A stretch of 64,000 bases of DNA from UBA1876 sp003446665 (GTDB taxonomy: Bacteria; Synergistota; Synergistia; Synergistales; Thermovirgaceae): positions 1,240,001 through 1,304,000 of the forward strand of contig CP159918.1 of the NCBI GenBank assembly GCA_040616305.1. Direction: 5' to 3'. The notes beneath the pieces are model-generated. The model ran no database searches and was not told where the DNA came from. It saw only the letters and a list, made by a program, of their open reading frames with translations. Numbering within the stretch: the first letter of the stretch is position 1; the number at the start of each line of letters is the position of its first letter. This document shows, piece after piece, positions 51,657-61,604 of this stretch. The translations under genes were made by a program, and so were the position numbers.

Positions 51657-52487
51657 ATGAACTACAAGGCACCGCTTGAGATTGCAAAGGGCGCCTGTGC
51701 CTCCGCGCAGGCCAAAAGCAGGTGGAGCGTCCATCAGATGATTGTTCTGGGCATCCTGGCGGGAGCGTACATAGCGTTCGGTGGTTTTTTGTATACCATA
51801 GTAACCCAGGACTCAGCCCGCTACGTTGGAGTCGGAATATCCCGATTACTGGGAGGAGCCGCATTTTCCGTAGGCCTGATGATGGTTGTGATAGGCGGCG
51901 CGGAACTTTTTACAGGCAATTGCCTGATGCCGCTAGGCACTCTTGCCGGATGTCAACCTTTTTCAGGCGTGGCACGCAACTGGTTCTGGGTCTATATAGG
52001 AAATTTTCTGGGCAGCGTACTTGTAGCCTTTTTGATCTTTCTTTCGGGCTTATGTAACGGACCTGTAGGAGCCAATGCCATAGGGATAGCAGCAGGCAAA
52101 ATGTCTCTTCCTGTTGTACAGGCCTTCTTCAGGGGCGTTTTATGCAACTGGGTCGTGGTTCTCGCTGTATGGATGAGCATGGCGGCTACGGATATCGTAG
52201 GGAAAATCTTCGCCATCTTTTTCCCGATAATGACTTTCGTGGCCTCGGGATTCGAACACAGCATCGCGAACATGTACTTCATGAGCCTGGGCCTGTTTCT
52301 GAAAGGCAACAACGCAGTCGTTTCAGCTTCGGGAATAACGCCGGACCGCCTGGCCGCCTTGGATGTCGTAGGTTTTTTCCGCAATCTCGTTCCGGTAACG
52401 TTGGGGAACATGGCAGGAGGGATCCTTTTCGTAGCCGTCTTCTATTTCCTTGTCTTCCGCAATAACCTTGAAACGAAGGAACTTTAG
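51657..52487 (+). CDS. Formate/nitrite transporter family channel
   Basis: 276 residues with six hydrophobic segments. The FNT motifs are present: GGAELFTGN, the GNFLGS loop, NWVVVLAVWMS and the conserved pore His in GFEHSIANMYF. Formate is the likely substrate, because the gene follows a formate dehydrogenase by 119 bases. ATG 51657 has GGGGGGAG upstream; the codons before it are not FNT-like. Confidence 0.92.
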   Translation: MNYKAPLEIAKGACASAQAKSRWSVHQMIVLGILAGAYIAFGGFLYTIVTQDSARYVGVGISRLLGGAAFSVGLMMVVIGGAELFTGNCLMPLGTLAGCQPFSGVARNWFWVYIGNFLGSVLVAFLIFLSGLCNGPVGANAIGIAAGKMSLPVVQAFFRGVLCNWVVVLAVWMSMAATDIVGKIFAIFFPIMTFVASGFEHSIANMYFMSLGLFLKGNNAVVSASGITPDRLAALDVVGFFRNLVPVTLGNMAGGILFVAVFYFLVFRNNLETKEL

Positions 52488-52506
52488 GATCCTGCGGAGA
52501 ATCGGC

Positions 52507-52546
52507 AAAACAGCCGGACCATCTCTTGTCATGGTCCGGCTGTTTT
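52507..52546. terminator. Bidirectional terminator after the formate channel gene
   Basis: A 16-bp perfect inverted repeat (52507-52522 with 52531-52546) that starts with AAAA and ends with TTTT, so it works in both directions for the FNT gene and for the EF-G-like gene. Confidence 0.92.
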
Positions 52547-52574
52547 ATCTTTTCATAATCGTTTTTGAATCAGA

Positions 52575-54659
52575 TTATTTCTCTTCCTCTGCTTCAGCCT
52601 CCGCCTGCGCTATGATCTTCTTCGCGATGTCTTGAGGCACCTCTTCATAGTGGGAAAATTCCATGGTGAAATTTCCCCTCCCGGACGTCATGGAACGCAG
52701 TATAATGGCGTACCTGAACATTTCGGCAAGGGGAACCTGGGCCTTGACCACCTGCAGGTGACCGCGACTGTCTATACCCATTATTTTCCCGCGTCTTCCG
52801 TTGAAATCTCCCATTACGTCGCCGAGATATTCTTCCGGAACCACCACTTCCACGTTCATGATCGGTTCAAGCAAAACGGGAGAAGCCTCGGAGACTCCCT
52901 TCTTGAAGGCCATCGAGGCGGCTATCTTGAAGGCCATTTCCGAAGAGTCGACGTCATGATAAGATCCGAAAAACAGTATCGCCTTCAGGTCCACCGTAGG
53001 GAATCCGGCGAGTACACCCTTCTGAATGGCTTCTTTGAGCCCTTTTTCAACGGCCGGTATATAGGACTTTGGTACAGCGCCCCCGACGATCTTGTCTTCA
53101 AACTGGAAACCTTCTCCCCTGGGCAGGGGCTGGAATTCTATGTGTACGTCCCCGTACTGCCCTCTGCCTCCCGTCTGTTTCTTGTATTTGCCCTGCGCTT
53201 TCGCGGATTTCTTTATGGTCTCCCTGTAGGGAACTTTCGGCGTCCTGGTGTCAAGATCTACCCCGTAGCGTTCTTTTATCTTTGAAAGCAATATATCGAT
53301 GTGCAAGTCACCCATTCCCGACAAAACGCTGTCCAACGTTTCGGGGTTCTTCTCGAAATGGAGTGTGGGATCCTCTTCAAGCATCTTTCCGAGCGCCGTT
53401 GCAAGCTTGTCTTCGTCGTTTCTGCTTTTTGGAATGACGGCGACACTATAGACAGGTTTCGGGAAACGTATTGGAGGAAATTCCGCTTTTTCTCCCTTTG
53501 TGCCTAGGGTATCTCCTACGGCGGTGCTGTGGAGTTTGGGTATGGCTACTATATCACCGGTAACGATCTCCTTGACGTCGTTGCCTTCTTTCCCTCTCAT
53601 GAACTTGAAGGCGCTTATACGCTCCTCTTCTTGCTTGTTCACGTTATATATAGGGCTATCGCTGGAAAGGGAGCCGGAAAAGACCCTTAAAAACGACAAC
53701 TTGCCGACATAGGGATCGACCATGATTTTGAAACACAAGGCTCTGAAAGGGCCGTCGACATCGGGTTCTACGGAGATCTCTCCTTCCCCGGAAACTGCTT
53801 TTCTTGGCGACATATCCGTCGGTGCCGGACAAACATCGACAATTGTATCCAGTAACTGCGTTACTCCTATGTTGGTGGAACTGGAGCCCGGAAGAACAGG
53901 GAAAAGGTCCCTCTCTCTGACTGCCTTCCTCAATGCAGGAAGGATTTCATCCAGCTGGATTTCCTCTCCTTCCAGGTAGCGCATCATGAGCTCGTCGTCG
54001 GATTCGACTATCTTCTCCATAAGCTCTTCCCTAGCCGCGTCGACGGCACTTTTAATTTCTTCGGGTACGTCCGTTTCTTGAAAATCCTTGCTGCCGTCTC
54101 CCTTGTAGACATAAGCCTTTTTTCTGAGAAGATCAACGACACCCTTGAAAGAAGCTTCGCTGCCTATGGGGAAAAAGAAAGGAACAGCCTTTTCGGACAG
54201 GTAGTTTTTTATTGTCTCCAACGTCTTTTGAAAATCCGCGTTCTCGCGCTCCATCTTGCTGATGTAAAAAACAGAGGCCAGCCCAAGGTCTTCCGCGAAT
54301 TCCCAGGCTTTTTCGGTCTGGACCTCCACGCCGTGCACCCCGCTCACGACGAAAACGGCACTGTCCGTAACCCTCATCGCCGACCGCAGGTCACCAACGA
54401 AATCCGCATAACCCGGGCAATCGAGGATATGCAGGTCTTTTCCGTTGTGCTCCACGGAAAAAACGGAAGTATTGATCGAGATCTGTCGCTTCTGTTCTTC
54501 AGCACTGAAGTCGCTCAGCGTGTTTTTGTCTTCGATGCTTCCAAGACGTGTGGTAAGGCCCAGGTTGAAGGCAATGGCCTCCATAAGTGTAGTCTTGCCC
54601 GCTCCTCCATGCCCTACGAGAGCCACAGTCCTGATGTTTTCCGGTTTCCGCGTCGCCAT
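52575..54659 (-). CDS. Elongation factor G-like GTPase (EF-G2 type)
   Basis: 694 residues with the five-domain EF-G layout. G1 is GHGGAGKT (16-23), G3 is DCPGY (80-84). The G4 motif reads SKME (134-137) instead of NKxD. The domain IV-V region has TGGRGQYGDV and GKIMGIDSRG. It belongs to the EF-G paralogue group rather than to the canonical fusA, which is usually in the str operon. Its work is uncertain. ATG 54659 has AGGAGG eight bases upstream. Confidence 0.9.
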   Translation of the reverse strand: MATRKPENIRTVALVGHGGAGKTTLMEAIAFNLGLTTRLGSIEDKNTLSDFSAEEQKRQISINTSVFSVEHNGKDLHILDCPGYADFVGDLRSAMRVTDSAVFVVSGVHGVEVQTEKAWEFAEDLGLASVFYISKMERENADFQKTLETIKNYLSEKAVPFFFPIGSEASFKGVVDLLRKKAYVYKGDGSKDFQETDVPEEIKSAVDAAREELMEKIVESDDELMMRYLEGEEIQLDEILPALRKAVRERDLFPVLPGSSSTNIGVTQLLDTIVDVCPAPTDMSPRKAVSGEGEISVEPDVDGPFRALCFKIMVDPYVGKLSFLRVFSGSLSSDSPIYNVNKQEEERISAFKFMRGKEGNDVKEIVTGDIVAIPKLHSTAVGDTLGTKGEKAEFPPIRFPKPVYSVAVIPKSRNDEDKLATALGKMLEEDPTLHFEKNPETLDSVLSGMGDLHIDILLSKIKERYGVDLDTRTPKVPYRETIKKSAKAQGKYKKQTGGRGQYGDVHIEFQPLPRGEGFQFEDKIVGGAVPKSYIPAVEKGLKEAIQKGVLAGFPTVDLKAILFFGSYHDVDSSEMAFKIAASMAFKKGVSEASPVLLEPIMNVEVVVPEEYLGDVMGDFNGRRGKIMGIDSRGHLQVVKAQVPLAEMFRYAIILRSMTSGRGNFTMEFSHYEEVPQDIAKKIIAQAEAEAEEEK

Positions 54660-54728
54660 ATAATATACCTCCTCTATAGGTAAAACCTGATTTTTCCCAA
54701 GTATCTCCAATAAAACCACGTACGCTTT

Positions 54729-54757
54729 ATCTTAAGGGTCAAGAAAAAGCCCGTCAA
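54729..54757 (-). promoter_or_regulatory. Possible promoter of the EF-G-like gene
   Basis: Minus strand TTGACG (54757-54752), 17 bases, TAAGAT (54734-54729), overlapping the gatB stop. The -10 is weak. Confidence 0.3.
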
Positions 54758-56217
54758 CGCACCATTTCCTCAAGGATGCTGCGAACTTCCTCCGGGTCGG
54801 CCTGGCCACGGGTTTCACGCATGACGAGGCCGAAAAGAAATTTAAGTTTTTTCCCCTTCGTATCTTTACCCGAGCGTATTTCTTCTGTCACTTCGTGGTG
54901 TTCTTCGATGATCCCTTCGATTATCTTCCGCAAACGCTCTTTTTCGAGACTACCTTCGGACAGGCCAAGCATTTCCATCGCTTCCGCGGCGGTAAATCCT
55001 TCACTCAGCATTTTCCCCCAGACATCTTTGGCTGCGGTGTTCGAAATCGCACCTCTGTCGACGGCTTTCAAAAGATTTGCGAGTTCATCAGCGGGAATCG
55101 CAGGGTCCTCAGGTTCAAACCTTCCTTCATTCATGAGCCGCATGATCTCCGTTTTGAACCAGTTTGCAGCCCTTCTGGGCTCCACTCCTGCTTTTACAAC
55201 AGATTCAAAATATTCAGCCATGTCTTTTTTGGCTATCAAAAGATCCGTTTCTTCCGGTGATAAACAATAAATTTCAATGAACCTGATCTCTTTTTCCCAC
55301 GGTAATTCCGGAAGGGTTTTCCTGATCTTTTGAACCTGCTCCTCTGTTATTGCTACCGAAGGTAGGTCCGGTTCCGGGAAGTACCGGTAATCATGGGCCT
55401 CTTCCTTGCCTCGAGATGAAAGTGTACGCCCCGATGAGTCGTCCCAGTGTCTGGTTTCCTGCAATACGGCACCTCCACCACGAAGCACATCGTCCTGTCG
55501 CCTTTCTTCATAGGCTAGAGCTTTTTCGAGGGCGCTCAGGGAGTTCATGTTCTTCACTTCCACTTTCGAGCCGAAACTACCGTTCGGGGAAGTCCTGGAG
55601 ATATTCGCGTCGACCCGGAGCGAGCCCGATTCCATGTCGCCATCCGAAATTCCAAGATATCTCACCAGCTGCCTAAGGCGTATGACATAGTCCCGGGCTT
55701 CGGACGGCGACGAAATATCCGGTTCGGACACTATTTCGATAAGCGGAACACCTGCCCTGTTGTAGTCCACAAGACTGTACTTCGCCCCGGACAGCCTGCC
55801 GTCTATAGCCTGGTGGACCAACTTGCCCGCATCTTCCTCGAGGTGCAGCCTGGTTATACCTATGGTTTTTTTCTTTCCTTCCGTATCGATGACGAGCTTG
55901 CCCCCGCTTGCCAAGGGGACGTCGTACTGGCTTATCTGGTATGCCTTGGGTAAATCGGGGTAAAAATAGTTTTTCCTGTGAAACCATGTCCGCTTGGCTA
56001 TTTTCGACCCCAGAGCCATGGCTGCCTTGATCGCGAATTCGACTACTTTTCCGTTCAAAACAGGCAATGTTCCGGGAAGGCCCAGGCAGACGGGGCAAAT
56101 GTTGGAGTTGGGAACCGCCCCGATATAATCGTTACTGCAGGAACAAAACATCTTGCTTTTAGTCGCGAGCTGTACGTGGACTTCCAGGCCTATTACGGTC
56201 CTAACGTTTTCCGGCAT
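54754..56217 (-). CDS. gatB: Asp/Glu-tRNA amidotransferase subunit B
   Basis: 487 residues. Binds the mischarged tRNA and activates its side chain with ATP. Signatures are GLEVHVQLATKSKMFC (as EVHVQL), the zinc-binding CSCSN and CPVCLG, and the basic tail domain. Start at ATG 56217, which overlaps the gatA stop as TGATG. Confidence 0.96.
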   Translation of the reverse strand: MPENVRTVIGLEVHVQLATKSKMFCSCSNDYIGAVPNSNICPVCLGLPGTLPVLNGKVVEFAIKAAMALGSKIAKRTWFHRKNYFYPDLPKAYQISQYDVPLASGGKLVIDTEGKKKTIGITRLHLEEDAGKLVHQAIDGRLSGAKYSLVDYNRAGVPLIEIVSEPDISSPSEARDYVIRLRQLVRYLGISDGDMESGSLRVDANISRTSPNGSFGSKVEVKNMNSLSALEKALAYEERRQDDVLRGGGAVLQETRHWDDSSGRTLSSRGKEEAHDYRYFPEPDLPSVAITEEQVQKIRKTLPELPWEKEIRFIEIYCLSPEETDLLIAKKDMAEYFESVVKAGVEPRRAANWFKTEIMRLMNEGRFEPEDPAIPADELANLLKAVDRGAISNTAAKDVWGKMLSEGFTAAEAMEMLGLSEGSLEKERLRKIIEGIIEEHHEVTEEIRSGKDTKGKKLKFLFGLVMRETRGQADPEEVRSILEEMVR

Positions 56218-57683
56218 CACATACCCCCCCTTCCAGCAACAGGGGCCGGTCCGAAGGCGTCTTCCACGGCGCGACCACATTTCAAAATGAGGCTTTCCTG
56301 CCATTGCGGAGCAACGAGCTGCACTCCCAGAGGCAAACCCTTTCCGCTGCGTCCGACGCACATGGAAAGACCAGGCAAACCCGCCAGATTTACAGGAAGA
56401 GTAAAAACGTCGCTCATGTACATTTGCAGTGGGTCGTCTACAAGCTCGCCTTTACGGAAAGGAAGCGACGGAGCGGTAGGCATGAGAATCAAGTCGGCCT
56501 TTTCGAAAGCCGATTCGAATTCCATGCATATAAGGCGCCTGACCTTGAGGGCGCGCAGGTAATACGCATCGTAATATCCTGAACTTAAAACGTAGGTCCC
56601 GGTAAGTATCCTTCTTTTCACTTCCTTACCGAAACCTGAACCCCTGGTTTTAAAGTAAAGCTCCATCAGGTCACAGGCTTCCTCACGTTTACCGTAACGG
56701 ATGCCGTCATATCTGGCCAGGTTGGAGCTCGCCTCGGCCGGGGCAAGAATGTAATAGCAAGGCAACCCCGCCTTCCCCGCACTCGGGAGTTTCACGTCAA
56801 CGAGGGAGGCCCCGGCTTCCTTCATGGCCGCCGCGGTATCCAATACCGCCTTGGAGATTTCAGGCTCGACTGCCGCGGTAAGGAATTCTCTCACGACTCC
56901 GACTTTCACCCCGGCGAGAGATGACCTTTCCGCCGCCGCCAGGTAATCGGGGCGGTCTGCGCCGACGCAAGTGGCATCCCGCGGGTCATGTTCGCTTATT
57001 ACGCTCAACATGAGGGCAAGATCCTCGACATTTCTCGCAAAAGGACCTATCTGGTCGAGCGAGGAAGCGAAGGCCACGAGGCCGAATCGACTCACGAGCC
57101 CATAGGTAGGCTTCATCCCGAAAACACCGCAAAATGCAGCCGGTTGGCGAATGGACCCGCCTGTGTCGCTTCCAAGGGCCACCGGGACATATCCGGCGGA
57201 AACTGAAGCGGCACTCCCACCCGAACTGCCGCCCGTAACACGTTCGATATCCCACGGATTGGAGGCGGGGCCATAGGCGGAATGTTCCGTGGAACTACCC
57301 ATGGCGAATTCGTCCATGTTGCTTTTGCCCACCAGGATGGCACCGGCTTCACGAAGTTTTTCCACTACCCATGCGTCGTAGGGCGGTTTCCAGCGTTCGA
57401 GGATACGGCTGCCGCATGTCGTCTTGATACCTTTTGTGCACATGTTGTCCTTTACTACCACCGGAACGCCAAGTAGGGGTCCGTCGGCTTCGCCTGCGGC
57501 GATGCGGCGGTCGAGTTCTTTTGCCTCTTGAAGGGCCTCTTCGCGAAGAAAAGTTATCAGGGCATTCAAATCTTTCTCTTTTCCTTCAATCACCCTTAAA
57601 GTTTCCTCTATTACTGCCGAGGCCGTTATATCTCCATTCCGGATTCTCGAGGCCGTTTCGGCTGCACTGGAAAACTCATTCAT
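56217..57683 (-). CDS. gatA: Asp/Glu-tRNA amidotransferase subunit A
   Basis: 488 residues, amidase-signature family. It frees ammonia from glutamine for GatB. The Ser-cisSer-Lys triad is visible in VVVKDN, TGGSSGGSAAS and GSDTGGSIRQPA. The ATG at 57683 overlaps gatC by eight bases. A start at 57794 would read into gatC. Confidence 0.96.
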   Translation of the reverse strand: MNEFSSAAETASRIRNGDITASAVIEETLRVIEGKEKDLNALITFLREEALQEAKELDRRIAAGEADGPLLGVPVVVKDNMCTKGIKTTCGSRILERWKPPYDAWVVEKLREAGAILVGKSNMDEFAMGSSTEHSAYGPASNPWDIERVTGGSSGGSAASVSAGYVPVALGSDTGGSIRQPAAFCGVFGMKPTYGLVSRFGLVAFASSLDQIGPFARNVEDLALMLSVISEHDPRDATCVGADRPDYLAAAERSSLAGVKVGVVREFLTAAVEPEISKAVLDTAAAMKEAGASLVDVKLPSAGKAGLPCYYILAPAEASSNLARYDGIRYGKREEACDLMELYFKTRGSGFGKEVKRRILTGTYVLSSGYYDAYYLRALKVRRLICMEFESAFEKADLILMPTAPSLPFRKGELVDDPLQMYMSDVFTLPVNLAGLPGLSMCVGRSGKGLPLGVQLVAPQWQESLILKCGRAVEDAFGPAPVAGRGGM

Positions 57684-57981
57684 CCTTTTTCCCCACCTCA
57701 CCAACGATCCTTGGAACTTTGAAATAATCGCCTTCTCTTTCGGGAGCGGCTTCAAGGGCGGCGTCCCTCTGCCCCCACAAACGCACCTCGTCATTCCTTA
57801 GGGGACAGCTCGGGCTTTCCTCAGGATCATATGGATCGAGTCCGTCAAGGTCCATGTTTCCAAGGGAGTGAAAATATTCCAGGATCTCGTTGAAATGCTT
57901 CTGCAGGGGTGGAATTTCTTCTTCAGTGACATCTAGCCGGACCAGCCTGGCTAGATGTCTGACTTCTTCCTCACTTACCAT
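57676..57981 (-). CDS. gatC: Asp/Glu-tRNA amidotransferase subunit C
   Basis: 101 residues. A small belt protein that holds GatA and GatB together. VRHLARLVRLDVTEEE, LDPYDPEESP and the end motif YFKVPRIV are family features. The ATG has AAAGGAG about ten bases upstream. Confidence 0.93.
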   Translation of the reverse strand: MVSEEEVRHLARLVRLDVTEEEIPPLQKHFNEILEYFHSLGNMDLDGLDPYDPEESPSCPLRNDEVRLWGQRDAALEAAPEREGDYFKVPRIVGEVGKKDE

Positions 57982-58019
57982 CTGGTATTTCTCCTTTCGG
58001 AAGGCTGGCTTTTCCCAAC

Positions 58020-60062
58020 CTATGGTTCAGCTCCGGCGTCTTTAAGCATCGCTACAAATTCAGCCTCATCGGCTACATGGATATTGCGTTTTAGGGCCTC
58101 CTCCAGTTTGCTCCCCGGATTCGCTCCGACCACTACCAGATTTGTCTTCCCCGTAACCCTGGAAGACGTTGCACCGCCAAGCAGTTTGACAAGTCTTTCT
58201 GCCTCGCTCCTGGTCATGCTCTCAAGTTCGCCGGTGAAAACCACAGAGAGTCTCGAAAAGGGCCCTTCCTCATTTCGAGGCGTTTCTTCTTTCGTAAAGC
58301 AAAGTCCAGCAGAACGAAGTTTCTCTATCATGGCCCTGTTGTGTTCATCCCTGAAAAATGCCGCAACCGATGCGGCGATCCTGGGACCTATGCCTTCTAT
58401 TTCTGCGAGCTTGCTTTCATCGGATTTCATCAGCTCATCTATGGAACCGAAGGTCTCGGCAAGCAGTTCAGCCACGCTGCTGCCAACGAACCTGATGCCA
58501 AGGGCGGTCAAAAGGTTTGACAGCGGTCTTTTTTTCGACTCCTCGATGGACCGGAGGATCGTTTTTGCCGTCTTTTCGCCCAGTCTTCGCGTCATCCCTT
58601 CTCCTACAAGCTCCAGGTTCGCCAGGTCTTCGATCTTTAGTCGGTACAGGTCGGCATAATCTTTTACCATGCCCGTCGAAACCAATTTGTCCACGATCCT
58701 TTCACCGAGCCCGCGGATATCCATTCCCGAACGGGACGCAAAGTGGATCAAACCTTCTCTTAGTTGCGCCGGACACGTCCTGTTCGGACACCTTACGGCC
58801 ACTTCTTCCGGAAGTCGAACCACTTTGGACCCGCAAACAGGGCAGCTGTCGGGCATTTCGAAGGGCTTCAGGCCCTCGGGACGGGTTGTAATATCCACTC
58901 TGAGGACCTCGGGGATTATCTCTCCAGCCTTTCGGACCCAGACCGTGTCGCCGACTCTTACGTCTTTTCTCTTTATTTCGTCCGCATTATGAAGACTTGC
59001 CCTTTTTACCTCAGTTCCGGAAAGTCTCACTGGCTCAAGGTGCGCCACCGGAGTCAACGTTCCAGTCCTTCCAACGGAGATCTCTATTTCTTTTACTCGT
59101 GTCCTTTTTTCCTCAGGCGCGTATTTGTAGGCTACGGCCCATCTGGGCGTTTTGGCAGTCCTGCCTAACACTTCCCACAATGCAAGTTCGTTGACCTTGA
59201 CGACCACACCGTCTATGGCATAGGCAAGTTCGTGCCTTTTTTCGTTCCAGAAAGCGATGTACTCGAGAACCTCTTTTTCCAAAAATGCGGGCTTTTCAGT
59301 CCCCTGTACGGGGAAACCTGTTTCCTTGAGCCATCTTATGACTTCTATCTGTGTCCTCAGGCCAAACCGTTCAGGGTAAAGCACTTGATAAGCAAAAAAG
59401 TTGAGGTTTCTCTCGGCGGTTATCTTCGGATTAAGCTGCCTGAGACTTCCGGCTGCCGCGTTTCTCGGATTTGCAAAAAGTGGAAGCCCCTGCTCTTCCC
59501 TTTGGGAATTCAATCGGGAAAAAGCCCGTTTTGTCATGAGGACTTCCCCACGTACTTCAAGAATGCCTTCTACGGGTTTTACGGTCTTAAGGGGGACGGA
59601 GGAAATGGTCCTGATATTATTCGTCACATCCTCGCCCACAAGCCCGTTACCCCTGGTAGCCCCCCTGACAAGACGTCCATTCTCATAAAGAAGCGAAACC
59701 GCGAGACCGTCTATTTTAAGTTCACAGAAATATTCGAGCTTATCCCTCGACAGAACTGACTTTGTCCTTTTGAAGAAAGACCACAGTTCGTCTTCGGAAA
59801 AGGCGTTTTCGAGACTAAGCATGGGTACTTCGTGACGGACTTTCTCAAACTCGTCCAGTGGCTCGCCGCCCACCCTTTGAGTTGGAGACTCTGGCACGAC
59901 AAGTTCGGGAAACCGCTCCTCGACCTCCCGGAGTTCCCTCATCAGGCCGTCGTAGGTTTCATCTGAAATTTCGGGCTGGTCCAGGACGTAATACAGGTAG
60001 TTGTGGTGCTCTATTTCCTTCCTGAGTTTTTCCGCCCGTTTTCTAGCCTCTTCCAGGTTCAT
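58020..60062 (-). CDS. ligA: NAD-dependent DNA ligase
   Basis: 680 residues. The nucleotidyl-Lys is K116 in ELKIDG. It has the N-terminal NAD-binding YYVLD region, the zinc finger (CPVCG and CPNRTCPAQ), helix-hairpin-helix repeats and a C-terminal BRCT domain. It has GAGAGG upstream of the ATG and lies 38 bases before gatC. Confidence 0.97.
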   Translation of the reverse strand: MNLEEARKRAEKLRKEIEHHNYLYYVLDQPEISDETYDGLMRELREVEERFPELVVPESPTQRVGGEPLDEFEKVRHEVPMLSLENAFSEDELWSFFKRTKSVLSRDKLEYFCELKIDGLAVSLLYENGRLVRGATRGNGLVGEDVTNNIRTISSVPLKTVKPVEGILEVRGEVLMTKRAFSRLNSQREEQGLPLFANPRNAAAGSLRQLNPKITAERNLNFFAYQVLYPERFGLRTQIEVIRWLKETGFPVQGTEKPAFLEKEVLEYIAFWNEKRHELAYAIDGVVVKVNELALWEVLGRTAKTPRWAVAYKYAPEEKRTRVKEIEISVGRTGTLTPVAHLEPVRLSGTEVKRASLHNADEIKRKDVRVGDTVWVRKAGEIIPEVLRVDITTRPEGLKPFEMPDSCPVCGSKVVRLPEEVAVRCPNRTCPAQLREGLIHFASRSGMDIRGLGERIVDKLVSTGMVKDYADLYRLKIEDLANLELVGEGMTRRLGEKTAKTILRSIEESKKRPLSNLLTALGIRFVGSSVAELLAETFGSIDELMKSDESKLAEIEGIGPRIAASVAAFFRDEHNRAMIEKLRSAGLCFTKEETPRNEEGPFSRLSVVFTGELESMTRSEAERLVKLLGGATSSRVTGKTNLVVVGANPGSKLEEALKRNIHVADEAEFVAMLKDAGAEP

Positions 60063-60092
60063 AGGGTCCTCTCGTTTACGCCCCGGAGCTCA

Positions 60093-61604
60093 TCAGGACT
60101 TTTTTGGCCGCATCGTTGGAAAAAGGATGACGTCCCTGATCGAACGGGAATTGGTCAAAAACATCGTCAACCTGTCTATTCCAACACCGAGTCCTCCAGT
60201 TGGAGGGAGCCCGTATTCGAGGGCCGTGACATAGTCTTCGTCGAAAACGTGGGCTTCCTCGTCACCTGCTTCTTTCCTCTTCGCTTGCTGGATAAACCTT
60301 TCTCTTTGGTCAAAGGGGTCGTTCAACTCGCTGAAGGCGTTGGCCACCTCATTCCCGTAGATAAAAAGTTCGAAACGGTTAGTGAAATTAGGATCTCCGG
60401 GATCCTTCTTCGCCAGGGGGGAAACCTCCGTCGGATGACCTAGAACAAAGGTGGGCTGTATAAGCGTATCCTCTACAAAGGTCTCGAACAGCTCGACCAG
60501 GACCCCAAAGCGGGTTTCGTCCCCTTTCAGTTCTATCCCCTTGTTTTTGGCGAAACGGCGTGCTTCTTCGTCGCTTCCCGTTTCATGAAGATCGAAACCA
60601 CACTTTTCCCTGACAAGTTCTACCATGGACGCTCGCCGGAAAGGAGGTTCGAGGTTCAGCTCGGTCCCCTGGTAAACTATTTTCCTGCTGCCGGAGGCAT
60701 CAGCGGCGGCAACTATAAGCCGTTCGGTGAGGTCCATTATGTCCTTGTAATCGGCGTAAGCCCAGTAGACCTCAAGAGCCGTGAATTCAGGATTATGCAT
60801 TATATCGATACCTTCGTTCCTGAAGTTTTTCCCGATTTCATAAACCCTGCCGAACATACCTACTATAAGCCTCTTCAGGTATAGTTCCGTGGCTATGCGC
60901 AGGTACAAGTCTATATCCAGTGCATTATGATGGGTCACGAAAGGCCTTGCGTTCGCCCCCCCGGCTACCGGAGAGAGTATGGGGGTCTCTACTTCTATAG
61001 TTCCCTCGCTTTCCAGCACTTCCCGCAAGGCACTGATGATACGCGCCCGTTTCCTGAAAGTTTCGCGCACCTCAGGATTTGCTATCAGGTCGACGTACCG
61101 TTGCCTGTAACGGATCTCCGTATCCTTAAGTCCGTGCCACTTTTCGGGCAGGGGCCGCATAGCCTTGGCAAGAAGCTCGAAACCTGTAACAAGAATAGAA
61201 AGTTCGCCTCTACGCGTCCTGAAGGGATGCCCCCTCACGCCCAGTATGTCCCCCGTGTCTACCCATTTTTTGAAAAAGTCGTAAGATTTCTCGCCAAGGG
61301 AATCAACCTGAAAATATAATTGTATCTGGTCTTTTTCATCGGCCATATCAGCGAAGGAAGCCTTGCCGTGTTTTCTAAGGGTCATTAGCCTGCCTGCCGT
61401 GACTATCTTTGCGTCTTCGGCCTTTTCATCGGGTCCCAGGTGGTCAAAAGTTTTCTTTATATATTCGACGCTGTGCTTTACATCCCATTTTTCATGCAAG
61501 AAGGGATCGTATCCTTCTTCGGCTTTAAGACGGGCAAGTTTTTCGGTTCGTTGTCTCAGAATCTCGTCTTCCGGCATCGTTCTTTCATCGACATTTTCAG
61601 CCAT
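60093..61604 (-). CDS. lysS: Lysyl-tRNA synthetase, class II
   Basis: 503 residues. An OB-fold anticodon domain precedes the class II core with FRNEGIDIMHNPEFTALE (motif 2, in pieces FRNEGID and NPEFTALE) and GLGVGIDRL (motif 3). The ATG overlaps the end of dus by eight bases and has AAAGGAG upstream. Confidence 0.97.
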   Translation of the reverse strand: MAENVDERTMPEDEILRQRTEKLARLKAEEGYDPFLHEKWDVKHSVEYIKKTFDHLGPDEKAEDAKIVTAGRLMTLRKHGKASFADMADEKDQIQLYFQVDSLGEKSYDFFKKWVDTGDILGVRGHPFRTRRGELSILVTGFELLAKAMRPLPEKWHGLKDTEIRYRQRYVDLIANPEVRETFRKRARIISALREVLESEGTIEVETPILSPVAGGANARPFVTHHNALDIDLYLRIATELYLKRLIVGMFGRVYEIGKNFRNEGIDIMHNPEFTALEVYWAYADYKDIMDLTERLIVAAADASGSRKIVYQGTELNLEPPFRRASMVELVREKCGFDLHETGSDEEARRFAKNKGIELKGDETRFGVLVELFETFVEDTLIQPTFVLGHPTEVSPLAKKDPGDPNFTNRFELFIYGNEVANAFSELNDPFDQRERFIQQAKRKEAGDEEAHVFDEDYVTALEYGLPPTGGLGVGIDRLTMFLTNSRSIRDVILFPTMRPKKS

